The notes under the pieces: model-generated
Told to the model about the DNA's origin: nothing
The model's input: only the letters and a program-made list of their open reading frames with translations
Databases searched by the model: none
In this document: piece after piece, positions 16,288-23,931 of the stretch
How the letters are laid out: every line of letters starts with the position of its first letter
How positions within the stretch are numbered: position 1 is the stretch's first letter
Translations under genes and position numbers: made by a program
From: Salegentibacter sp.
GTDB taxonomy: Bacteria > Bacteroidota > Bacteroidia > Flavobacteriales > Flavobacteriaceae
Assembly: GCA_017795085.1 (NCBI GenBank)
Contig: CP051246.1
Span: 2,234,514-2,298,513, forward strand
Direction: 5' to 3'
DNA: 64,000 nt

Positions 16288-17202
16288 TTATTCTGTAATT
16301 ATTTTGACATTATCCAGTCCGCCCTCATCTGGTCCGCTTTCAAATTCACCGCGGATCCAAAATGCTGTAATGTTGGACAAAACCATATCAATCTGCGTTT
16401 TGGTGGCTGTTGAATTTTCCCCTTCAGAAGTGCCATAACGCCAACCACTATTTTCATCAATTTTTACAGAATAAGGCGTCCAATTTTCAGTCGGGTAAGA
16501 GGATACTTCATAATAAATTTGTTGGTCCCCATTTTTAAAAACAATATCTTCATATTCAAACTGATCTGACATCGCTGAATTTTGGACAAGGCTATATTTA
16601 AGCGTGGCTCCATAATAGTCTTCTTTATTGCCAAGATAGCTATCGGGTGCAGAGAAGTACCATACACCGCCTGTTATATCATCTGTAGCAAAGATAAAAC
16701 CTTCAATCACCCCCTCATCGGGAGAATAGGATGCTTCGGTATAACCATCTTGAGCGTCGCCCGCTATGGTCCATCCTTCTGCATTATTTTTAAATAAGCT
16801 ATTGACAATGGCGGGATCATTTGTGGTAAAGGAGGCGATAGCACTTTCGGTGGTGTTTCCTTCGGCATCCTTTGCAATAACCTTCCAATAATAGGTGGTT
16901 TCGGGTTCTAAGGCATTTTCAATGGTAAAAGAACTTACGCCAAGGCTATTGACGATGGTTATTTGCGGAGGATCTTGCGTATCCAAATACACCTGATAAC
17001 TCACATTGTCTCCCTCGGGATCGGTCGCGGCTTTCCAGGTTAATTTTGGCTGTAAATCTTCAGCATTGGCCACTTCGTTCAAGGTAAAACTGTTGGGCGG
17101 CCGGTTTTCTACTTCATCATCATCTTTGCTACAACTGGCAAAGGCGAAGCCTACCAAAAGCATTAATAAAAAGGTTTTGAATTTAAGCTGTATTGTTTTC
17201 AT
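16288..17202 (-). CDS. Lipoprotein with FN3-like and laminin-B-like domains
   Basis: 304 residues from ATG 17202. An upstream in-frame ATG at 17241 would add 13 residues before the signal and is disfavoured because the array's typical leader and MKT signal begin at 17202. Signal MKTIQLKFKTFLLMLLVGF, lipobox FASC (Cys24). An FN3-like domain (about 35-130) is followed by a domain (about 135-304) with GVWYFSAPDSYLGNKEDYYG, GATLKYSL and NITAFWIRGEFESGPD, the pattern of laminin B domains. Such proteins are expected at the cell surface, possibly binding glycans. Confidence 0.8.
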   Translation of the reverse strand: MKTIQLKFKTFLLMLLVGFAFASCSKDDDEVENRPPNSFTLNEVANAEDLQPKLTWKAATDPEGDNVSYQVYLDTQDPPQITIVNSLGVSSFTIENALEPETTYYWKVIAKDAEGNTTESAIASFTTNDPAIVNSLFKNNAEGWTIAGDAQDGYTEASYSPDEGVIEGFIFATDDITGGVWYFSAPDSYLGNKEDYYGATLKYSLVQNSAMSDQFEYEDIVFKNGDQQIYYEVSSYPTENWTPYSVKIDENSGWRYGTSEGENSTATKTQIDMVLSNITAFWIRGEFESGPDEGGLDNVKIITE

Positions 17203-17258
17203 TTTAGAAAGGGTTTCTATTTGATTAAATTTCACTTTCAAAAAAAGAATGGGTATTA

Positions 17259-17951
17259 TTATTTTTTAAGTGTAAGCAGCATATCATCTATAACCAATAC
17301 CAGCTCTGTTTTTGTAAGGGAGCGGATTTCAAAGATATCTATCCGATTAGCGATAACCTTGATTCGGTCGTTCCCGATAATTTCATAGGTTCCACTTCCA
17401 CCTCCTCCTTTGCATTCTCCATCACTATCTTGAACGAATTGCTTTGTTAGGAAAAAAAGATCCTCTGTAAATTGGTGAAAACTCGTTTTTTCACATTCTG
17501 TTAAAGCCGGTTGGCCTGCTATGCTTTCAAAGAACCATTTGCCTACTAGAGCTTCTCCGGTGGTCATATCCCTGGTGGTAAAAGAAGTGATATCGCTTTT
17601 AGTGGTATTCCCGTTGGCATCCTTTGCCACCACTTTCCAGTAATAGGTGGTTTCAAGTTCTAGTTCATCTCCAATGCTAAGTGTGTTCACCCCAAGATTA
17701 TCGGCAACTACTGTTTGCGGTGGATCTTGTGTGTCCAAGTACACCTGGTAGGTCACTTTATCCCCGTCTGGATCTGTTGCCGCTTCCCAACTTAGTTGAG
17801 GTTGCACCGTACCATCGTCCACTTCGGTTAAATCAAAAGCAGTGGGCGGCCGGTTCTCTACTTCTTCATCATCTTTGCTACAACTACTAAGGACAAAGCC
17901 CACAAAAAGCAAGGGTAATAAGGTTTTGAATTTAAGTTGAAATGTTTTCAT
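17259..17951 (-). CDS. Lipoprotein with FN3-like and lipocalin-like domains
   Basis: A 230-residue lipoprotein with signal MKTFQLKFKTLLPLLFVGF and lipobox LSSC (Cys24). FN3-like domain (about 34-126) with DPDGDKVTYQVYLDTQDPPQ, then a lipocalin-like domain (about 132-230) with ALVGKWFFESIAGQPALTEC. It is the closest relative of the protein at 14754 and shares its last domain with 12207. The leader ACCCATTAAAAATG precedes it. It lies 29 bp downstream of the beta-barrel gene at 17981, so one long transcript is likely. Confidence 0.8.
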   Translation of the reverse strand: MKTFQLKFKTLLPLLFVGFVLSSCSKDDEEVENRPPTAFDLTEVDDGTVQPQLSWEAATDPDGDKVTYQVYLDTQDPPQTVVADNLGVNTLSIGDELELETTYYWKVVAKDANGNTTKSDITSFTTRDMTTGEALVGKWFFESIAGQPALTECEKTSFHQFTEDLFFLTKQFVQDSDGECKGGGGSGTYEIIGNDRIKVIANRIDIFEIRSLTKTELVLVIDDMLLTLKK

Positions 17952-17980
17952 TTTTAATGGGTTTTGGTATTTATAAAGAT

Positions 17981-18496
17981 TTAAATGTCGAATTTCACCC
18001 CCGCTGCCAGCACGAGCTGTCCTCCGTCTATAATGACATATTTAAGTTCAGCAAATGGGGTAATATTACTTCCTAATTCCAAGTTGCCCCCAGCGCCTAA
18101 GTTTAACCCAATCTTGCCATCGCTTCCACTAAAGTCACCTCCATAAGGGCTCCCGGAAGGACCATCATATTTTACTTTCACACTCGTATAGTTAAGACCG
18201 GCAAGGCCGTATACCTGAAAACCTGGGTCTTGTACTAAATAATAATTCGCATTTCCGTTAATTTCCCACCAGTTTATTTTAATAGGCCCTTCTTCTTTTG
18301 GTAAATAATAAATAAAACTTGGGGAGATACTGAGTTTTTCCAGGATGCCAAATTCGGCATTGGCACCAACCCCTATATTTTCTATTTCGGTACCGTAAGC
18401 AAGCATACCACCGATTTTGGTGTTTTCCTGGGCATTAACAAATTGGAAGCCTGAAAAAAATAGGCCTAAACATAAAATTTTTAGTGTGTTTTTCAT
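17981..18496 (-). CDS. Small outer-membrane beta-barrel protein
   Basis: A 171-residue protein with a signal peptide (1-22, ending FQFVNA before Gln). The rest is a series of amphipathic strands rich in Gly and Tyr (MLAYGTEIENIGVGANAEFG, FQVYGLAGLNYTSVKVKY, FAELKYVIIDGGQLVLAAGV), ending FDI. This is the pattern of eight-stranded OmpX/OprF-like porin families in Bacteroidetes. No specific substrate is suggested. It heads the run of MKT-type lipoproteins and follows the lipoprotein pair at 18.6-19.7 kb. Confidence 0.75.
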   Translation of the reverse strand: MKNTLKILCLGLFFSGFQFVNAQENTKIGGMLAYGTEIENIGVGANAEFGILEKLSISPSFIYYLPKEEGPIKINWWEINGNANYYLVQDPGFQVYGLAGLNYTSVKVKYDGPSGSPYGGDFSGSDGKIGLNLGAGGNLELGSNITPFAELKYVIIDGGQLVLAAGVKFDI

Positions 18497-18599
18497 TGTA
18501 AATAGTTTTTGTGTGAATAAAAAAGGTTTTTGTTTTTTAGGTTAAAAGAGACAGCCTCGTTATTTATAATAAACCTACTTTCCCGTTATAAAATCGCGT

Positions 18600-19154
18600 T
18601 TAAAAGTTAAACTCAAACTTCCCATTCTTTATGGTTACCGGTGGATCCTCTCCCGACATTTGCGATGCCATTACACCGGAAAACGTCCCGGCAATATGAT
18701 GGTCCGAAAATGATGTAATGACCAAGCCGCCCACATTATCTACCTTTGATGAATAGGAACTGAGCGTTTCTACATTATGGGGCTCCGTCTCAATGCCTAC
18801 CCGGATAAATACGCCAATATCATCATGGCCCAGGGTTTCATGAAAACTGTAGGAACCTTCCCCCGCTTTTCCGGCTCCGTTTATTCTGGCATCAATCATA
18901 ATAGAATACCAGGTGCCGTCTATGGTAGTCCCCGGATACAACTGGATGAGGTATCCATTTCCCTCCTCATCCGGCCCATGAAAGAAGTCGTATGAATCCA
19001 TCGAATAGGAAAAGTCTATTTTTTCACCGGATTCCAATATGATTTCGGCCGTTATATCGGCCCCTTTCTTAGCTGGTTTGTCATCATCCTTGTCACAGGC
19101 GGTAAGACCAAACAGGCCAATGCACAGCAGTATAAAAAATAAATTGCGTTTCAT
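18600..19154 (-). CDS. Lipoprotein, paralogue of the upstream gene
   Basis: 184 residues from ATG 19154. An upstream ATG at 19181 would add nine polar residues and overlap the preceding gene, so the internal start just before the signal is preferred. Lipobox LTAC (Cys20), Asp/Lys-rich linker, then a beta-rich domain ending HHIAGTFSGVMASQMSGEDP and VTIKNGKFEFNF. The ending parallels that of the protein at 19171 (GTFSAVAYSKSGDE, VTDGKFKAEV), so the two are a duplicated pair. Function unknown. Confidence 0.7.
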   Translation of the reverse strand: MKRNLFFILLCIGLFGLTACDKDDDKPAKKGADITAEIILESGEKIDFSYSMDSYDFFHGPDEEGNGYLIQLYPGTTIDGTWYSIMIDARINGAGKAGEGSYSFHETLGHDDIGVFIRVGIETEPHNVETLSSYSSKVDNVGGLVITSFSDHHIAGTFSGVMASQMSGEDPPVTIKNGKFEFNF

Positions 19155-19170
19155 ATACACTCGTGTTTTT

Positions 19171-19743
19171 TCAGAATTCATATTTTACTTCCGCTTTGAA
19201 TTTCCCATCCGTTACCCGGACCTCATCGCCGGATTTGCTATACGCAACGGCCGAGAAAGTACCCTCTACCCAATGCCCCTTTAAAGAAGTAATGGTTATA
19301 TTACCTGTTCCATCGTTCCATGTATCACCATCAAGATCTGTCTTGGTGTCGAAATTTTTCGGAAAAAGCCCATCATCGGGATTTAATGTTAAATAGGCGG
19401 TAACGCCATCTTCTATTGCTTCCTTTATTTGTAGGGAATAAGTTCCTTCTTTCAACCCATTTGGGGCCTGTACCGCAAGATAGAGGTAGTTCCCTTGTTT
19501 GCTGTCCATAAATCCAAGCCCTAATTTAGTTTCAAAGCCGGTGACACCTACTGCTATATCCCCATTAAAGTCAAAATCGATGTCGTTGCCAATAGCTACT
19601 TGCGCGGTAGCGAAAACCTCCTTGCTATCCTTTGGCTTTTCCTCTTCTTTACCACACGATAATATTACAGTAATGGTTAATAAAGAGAGAAACATCTTCT
19701 TGCTCACCTTGAGCGCGTTTTTTCGTATTATTTTTGTTTTCAT
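19171..19743 (-). CDS. Lipoprotein, paralogue of the downstream gene
   Basis: A 190-residue lipoprotein with a long basic n-region (MKTKIIRKNALKVSKK) and lipobox ILSC (Cys30); Met17 is an alternative start. The beta-rich mature domain (DFDFNGDIAVGVTGFETKLG, TYSLQIKEAIEDGVTAYL) ends in the GTFSAVAY/DGKFK motif shared with 18600. It is the most upstream gene of the lipoprotein array. The 303 bp between it and 20046 show no gene and are the likely site of an array promoter. Confidence 0.7.
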   Translation of the reverse strand: MKTKIIRKNALKVSKKMFLSLLTITVILSCGKEEEKPKDSKEVFATAQVAIGNDIDFDFNGDIAVGVTGFETKLGLGFMDSKQGNYLYLAVQAPNGLKEGTYSLQIKEAIEDGVTAYLTLNPDDGLFPKNFDTKTDLDGDTWNDGTGNITITSLKGHWVEGTFSAVAYSKSGDEVRVTDGKFKAEVKYEF

Positions 19744-20046
19744 GTTTTGGTTATGAGTTAAGAATTAATAACTAGACTGATCAAATGAGTTAATTAACCA
19801 ATGTGTTGGAATTTTAGAACCGAAATTAAACTTGAACCTTCATGCTCTCATCAACGGTTCGAAAAATGCTATTGCCCGTTTAGTATATGTATGTTTCCGG
19901 TAGTGATATATTTAAATAAAAATGAAGCTGATTTTCCAGTTTACACAATAGTCTCCAGTTTTTCTTTCGTTATATGATAGTTTTATGGCTTTATGGTTAA
20001 ATTGATTTAATTACGTATCCGTTTCTCTCACCTTCTTTTCCCTGCT

Positions 20047-20427
20047 TCAAATACCTTTAAACCATTCCGCATATTTTTCACCCAGCCATGGCACGGGTTT
20101 TTCTTTTTGGTTTATAGCATTAAGCAAGCCCATAATCCATAAATAAAGCAGCCCCACTGATCCCAAAAAGCTAACGATCCACCCCAGAATTGGGACCATC
20201 CCAACAACACCTAATGCTAATCCTGTTACAGCTAACCCTAAGGATTGCTTAATATGGTAAGTGGGAAAGGCTGCTTTTTTCTCGTTGTTCATTACAAAGG
20301 CGATAATCAGGCCAATCAATGTGATATAACTAATGATGGCAATATTCTTTTCTTCGGAAGAGGCCGCTACATTACTTGATGCCGTAGGTTCTGTATAAGT
20401 GTCGTTGCTTTTTGTATTGTTTTCCAT
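20047..20427 (-). CDS. DUF4870-like membrane protein
   Basis: A 126-residue protein. A polar Asn/Thr/Ser-rich N-terminus (1-27) is followed by three hydrophobic segments (about 28-47, 64-84, 86-110) with the DUF4870 features KNIAIISYITLIGLIIAFVM and HIKQSLGLAVTG, ending WLGEKYAEWFKGI. Proteins of this type are common in Bacteroidetes and have no established function. The gene sits 40 bp downstream of the DUF4412 gene in the same direction. Confidence 0.8.
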   Translation of the reverse strand: MENNTKSNDTYTEPTASSNVAASSEEKNIAIISYITLIGLIIAFVMNNEKKAAFPTYHIKQSLGLAVTGLALGVVGMVPILGWIVSFLGSVGLLYLWIMGLLNAINQKEKPVPWLGEKYAEWFKGI

Positions 20428-20467
20428 GGTATTTATTTTAATAGTAAGGGATTAAAAGATTTGAGTG

Positions 20468-21286
20468 TCAAAAACCCATCTGCTCGTAGTTTTTCGTGCT
20501 GAAGTTATGCTTTTCTTTATCCAGGCCTATACACTCCATCGTTACCGCTTCATAATCTTGCTGGTTTTTGTCAACACTTTTCATGTAAAGCATTAAGCCA
20601 TCTTCGGCATCTTTAAAATACTTGCTGAGTACAGAAGGGCTGCTCCGCTTTTTTGAGGCGTTTAGTATATTCTGAAAACTTATCCCAACCTCATCAGTAT
20701 AGTACATCGTAAACCTCCATTCATCGTTTTCAATCTGTTTTCCCTTGCAGGAATAGCCCAGGATTGTCTTATTGGGCAGATTGGTAACCTTATAGTCCGA
20801 CCTTGTGTATTCATCGTTGGCCCAATCATTCTCAGTACCTAAATTCAATGCTGTAGAAGTGTACATTTCTCCAGTCTTTCCGGATATAAAACTGTACATA
20901 GCTTCTTTATTATAGTCAAAGACCATGAACATTTTCATCCCTTTTTGGTTCATGGCCATCCCGGCATAATCCTGGCCTGGCTTAAAAAAATAGTCCATCT
21001 TTATGGTGTTCCCTTCAGAGGTCATTTTCATCTTATAATGGTAGTTAAAGCGGTAGAAGTGATCAGGAGCGGAGACTTTGTTGTCGCCTTTCTTTTTCAT
21101 ACCGGCAAAAATACCATCCATGCCCTTTCCGACCTCTTCAGAAGTTTTATCAGCCGATTTTCTTGTAACAGTGTTTTCTGCTGCTTCACTTACTTTTTTT
21201 CCGAGTTTTTTTAAAAACTGAGCATGTGAGGGCATGTAAACTATCATACATGACGCTAAAAAAGCAATCTGGATAAAGCGTTTCAT
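20468..21286 (-). CDS. DUF4412-type exported protein
   Basis: A 272-residue protein with a signal peptide (1-22, ending MPSHAQ). The mature start FLKKLGKKVSEAAENTVTRK is a basic helix. A DUF4412-like beta-rich domain (about 70-250) contains KMKMTSEGNTIKMDYFFKPG, YMFS-type strands and GYSCKGKQIENDEWRFTMYY. The family is periplasmic or outer-membrane-associated and of unknown role. It lies divergently from the LytTR response regulator across 262 bp, so its promoter could be a target of that regulator, which is inference. Confidence 0.75.
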   Translation of the reverse strand: MKRFIQIAFLASCMIVYMPSHAQFLKKLGKKVSEAAENTVTRKSADKTSEEVGKGMDGIFAGMKKKGDNKVSAPDHFYRFNYHYKMKMTSEGNTIKMDYFFKPGQDYAGMAMNQKGMKMFMVFDYNKEAMYSFISGKTGEMYTSTALNLGTENDWANDEYTRSDYKVTNLPNKTILGYSCKGKQIENDEWRFTMYYTDEVGISFQNILNASKKRSSPSVLSKYFKDAEDGLMLYMKSVDKNQQDYEAVTMECIGLDKEKHNFSTKNYEQMGF

Positions 21287-21548
21287 AATTTTATTTTTTC
21301 AGTTCTCACAAATATTAACACAAATCCCTGGTATTCAATGAAACAATGTATGAATGGGGGCAAAGGCTTTATAACAGGTATGATTTCACAGTTAATTGGT
21401 CATGCCCCCCTTTAGGTAGGAACGGGAAGTTACCAGAATGGATGTATTTAAGCCAAATACAAGGTTATTTATACCAGCTATACAATTTTATATTAGTTCC
21501 CCCATATTTTTAGTATTTTTAGCTTTCTCCCCCTTAAAATCTGATTAT

Positions 21549-22271
21549 ATGATCAAAATAATCCTTATAGATGATGAGCCCAAAGCCATAAAGAGCTTGG
21601 AGTGGGAAATTGACAATTTTTGTAAAGATGTGGAGATCATGGCTACCTTTACCAGGCCAAAAGAAGCCATTACTTATTTGCAGCACCATGATCCCGATTG
21701 TGTGTTCCTGGATGTGGAAATGCCGGGAATGGATGGCTTTCAATTTCTGGACCACTTTAAAAAACGTCAGTTCTGTGTCGTTTTCGTTACGGCTTACAAT
21801 CAATATGCGATCCAGGCCATTAAGGAAAATGCTATGGATTATTTGTTGAAACCTATAGATTCTGATGATTTGGTACTAACTATTGAAAAACTAAAGGCCA
21901 ATAAAAAAAACGGGCGTACTTATGATGCGTTGGAAGAACGCCTACGTTCATATACCAACAAGCGAATTGCCATTCCCGTTGAGGGCAAGTTGGTTTTTAT
22001 AAACACCGAAAATATCATTTATTGTGAGAGTGATGGCAACTATTGCAAAATCTATTTAACAGATAAAAAACCTTTATTCATTTCGAAAAAATTAAAAGAG
22101 GTACAAGCTATTTTGCCCAAAGACGATTTTTTTAGGGCTCACAACAGTTATGTTATCAACCTAAAAAGGGTAAGTGAGTATTTAAAAACAGATGGTTATG
22201 TTGTTCTTGATAACCAGGAGAAAATCCCCGTATCACGAAATAAAAAATCTGTTTTTTTAGATAAAATATAG
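21549..22271 (+). CDS. LytTR-family response regulator
   Basis: 240 residues. Start taken at ATG 21549 (MIKIILIDDEPKAIKSLEW), because the 37 residues from an upstream ATG at 21438 are not receiver-like. Receiver domain 1-115 has acidic pair D8/D9, phospho-acceptor D55 (CVFLDVEMPG), T81 and K101. The LytTR DNA-binding domain (about 138-238) has ENIIYCESDGNYCKIYL and FFRAHNSYVINLKRV. Such regulators bind direct repeats upstream of target genes. It is followed after 5 bp by a cognate kinase gene and diverges from the envelope array, the obvious candidate regulon. Confidence 0.92.
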   Translation: MIKIILIDDEPKAIKSLEWEIDNFCKDVEIMATFTRPKEAITYLQHHDPDCVFLDVEMPGMDGFQFLDHFKKRQFCVVFVTAYNQYAIQAIKENAMDYLLKPIDSDDLVLTIEKLKANKKNGRTYDALEERLRSYTNKRIAIPVEGKLVFINTENIIYCESDGNYCKIYLTDKKPLFISKKLKEVQAILPKDDFFRAHNSYVINLKRVSEYLKTDGYVVLDNQEKIPVSRNKKSVFLDKI

Positions 22272-22276
22272 TAGCC

Positions 22277-23800
22277 ATGGAATTCGTACCCACGCTTTTC
22301 TTTTGGCAATTAATGGTAACAGCATTGTCTATTCTTGGATTAATGAGCCTTGTAATTGGCTATAATTCCAAAGAAAAAAGCTTTTTGTTCTACTCGGTCT
22401 ATACCTTTTTTTTATTGTTTTATTTTATTTTAATTACTCCATACGATTTTGAGTGGCGGGATCAACTTTTTGCCACGCCTTTTAAATCGCTTCGGTGGTA
22501 TTCACAAGTCATCTACAATTGCTCTTATTTTTTGTTCTTCCTTTATTTTTTAGACGTTAAAACCCATCTTTATAAATTTTACAAATTTATCATTAAGGTT
22601 GTTGGTATCGCTCTCCTGGTTGGTACGACAGTATTTTTATATAGTATTTTAAAAGGGGATGCCGATATTTTTGAAATTTTCTATATCTACATTTTCGTTC
22701 CTGTTCTTTTTTGTTTTGCTGTTTATACCCTTATCAAATCTTTTGTACTTCCGGGAAGATTAAAATATTTTTTTATTATAGGAGGGGGAAGTTTTATTAT
22801 CTTAGCGATGATGGCACTTTTCTTCCCCATTATGGGCTGGTCTTTTTTTAACATGAAGCCTTTTGTGTTTTTCTACATCGGCATCTATATCGAACAATTT
22901 GTGTTTGCTTTTGGCCTGGCCTATAAAGTGAAATTAATAAACTTCGCCCTGCTTGAAAAATCATTGGAAAACCAACAAATAAAAGAAAAACAAAACCGGG
23001 TTTTGGAAGTTAGGCTAAAAGAAAGAGAAAGTGATATCCTGGCCATAACGGCCAAGGCCGAAGAAGAACGTATTTCCCGCCTAAAATCTAAATTCCAGGA
23101 GGAGATCAACCATCTACATTTGGTCTCCCTGCAAAGTCAGATGAATCCGCATTTTATATTCAATGCGTTAAACTCCATTAAGGTCTTTTTGATTGAAAAT
23201 GACAAGCAGCAAGCAATTTACTACCTGAACAAGTTTTCAAAGCTCATCCGCATCATTTTGAAAAATATCCAGGTAGAAAGCATCCCCTTACAGGAAGAAC
23301 TGTCCATTTTGGAGCTGTATGTCAATATAGAGAATATTCGTTTTGAAGATAAGGTAAATTTAAGCATCAACACCCCAAAGCACATCAACCTCCAAGATAT
23401 AACAGTACCGCCAATGATTTTACAGCCTTTTATAGAAAATGCTATTTGGCATGGCCTCATGTTGCAAAAGGGCAAAAAATGGATAGAGCTCAGCTTTTTA
23501 CAAAAGCGGGGTACGGTAGCCCTACAAATTCGAGACAACGGGATTGGCCGGGAAAAATCGAAGCAGCATGTCGGGCAGAAACTGTTCAAAAAAGAACCTA
23601 TTGGGTTGAAAATAAGCCAGGAAAGAATTAATTATTTCAACCAAAAAAAAGGCTTAAACTATTCTTTCACGATTAATGATCTAAAAAATAAAGATGGAAA
23701 ACCCAGTGGTACAGAGATTGAATTTTTATTTGCAGGAAAAAAAGATGGGCCAACTACCCCGGGGCAGGCCCACGGGATATTCAACGGAGACAAGCCTTGA
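22277..23800 (+). CDS. LytS-type sensor histidine kinase (PF06580), 7-TM
   Basis: A 507-residue inner-membrane kinase. Seven hydrophobic spans in residues 8-235, a coiled coil (about 238-285), then the His_kinase domain with QMNPHFIFN (phospho-acceptor H292) and an ATPase domain with PFIENAIWHG and IRDNGIGREKSK. It should phosphorylate the regulator encoded 5 bp upstream. The last ~16 residues (PTTPGQAHGIFNGDK) are encoded by a dispersed repeat also found at 13262, so the natural C-terminus has probably been extended by repeat insertion. Confidence 0.9.
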   Translation: MEFVPTLFFWQLMVTALSILGLMSLVIGYNSKEKSFLFYSVYTFFLLFYFILITPYDFEWRDQLFATPFKSLRWYSQVIYNCSYFLFFLYFLDVKTHLYKFYKFIIKVVGIALLVGTTVFLYSILKGDADIFEIFYIYIFVPVLFCFAVYTLIKSFVLPGRLKYFFIIGGGSFIILAMMALFFPIMGWSFFNMKPFVFFYIGIYIEQFVFAFGLAYKVKLINFALLEKSLENQQIKEKQNRVLEVRLKERESDILAITAKAEEERISRLKSKFQEEINHLHLVSLQSQMNPHFIFNALNSIKVFLIENDKQQAIYYLNKFSKLIRIILKNIQVESIPLQEELSILELYVNIENIRFEDKVNLSINTPKHINLQDITVPPMILQPFIENAIWHGLMLQKGKKWIELSFLQKRGTVALQIRDNGIGREKSKQHVGQKLFKKEPIGLKISQERINYFNQKKGLNYSFTINDLKNKDGKPSGTEIEFLFAGKKDGPTTPGQAHGIFNGDKP

Positions 23801-23836
23801 CCGGTTTTGATGTAGGGCCCGGCACTTCGGGAGGGG
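23766..23836 (+). repeat. Short dispersed repeat, copy 2, overlapping the kinase 3' end
   Basis: Matches 13262-13326 in the same orientation (AACGGAGACAAGCCTTGACC versus AACGGAAACAAGCCTTAACC, then GATGTAGGGC versus GATGCAGGGC). It supplies the last codons and the stop of the kinase gene at 22277 and extends into the gap before the next kinase gene. Confidence 0.55.
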
Positions 23837-23931
23837 ATAAAACCCATTTAATGGAATTTAATTTACTAATTAGTTTGAATAGTAGGTGCTGCCCGCATTC
23901 ACTATAAAATTACATTGAACTCATTTATAAA

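Noticed and set aside
21438..21548. Upstream ATG start for the LytTR regulator
   Set aside because: The extra 37 residues are hydrophobic and not part of a receiver domain, and a good start with a canonical receiver N-terminus is at 21549.
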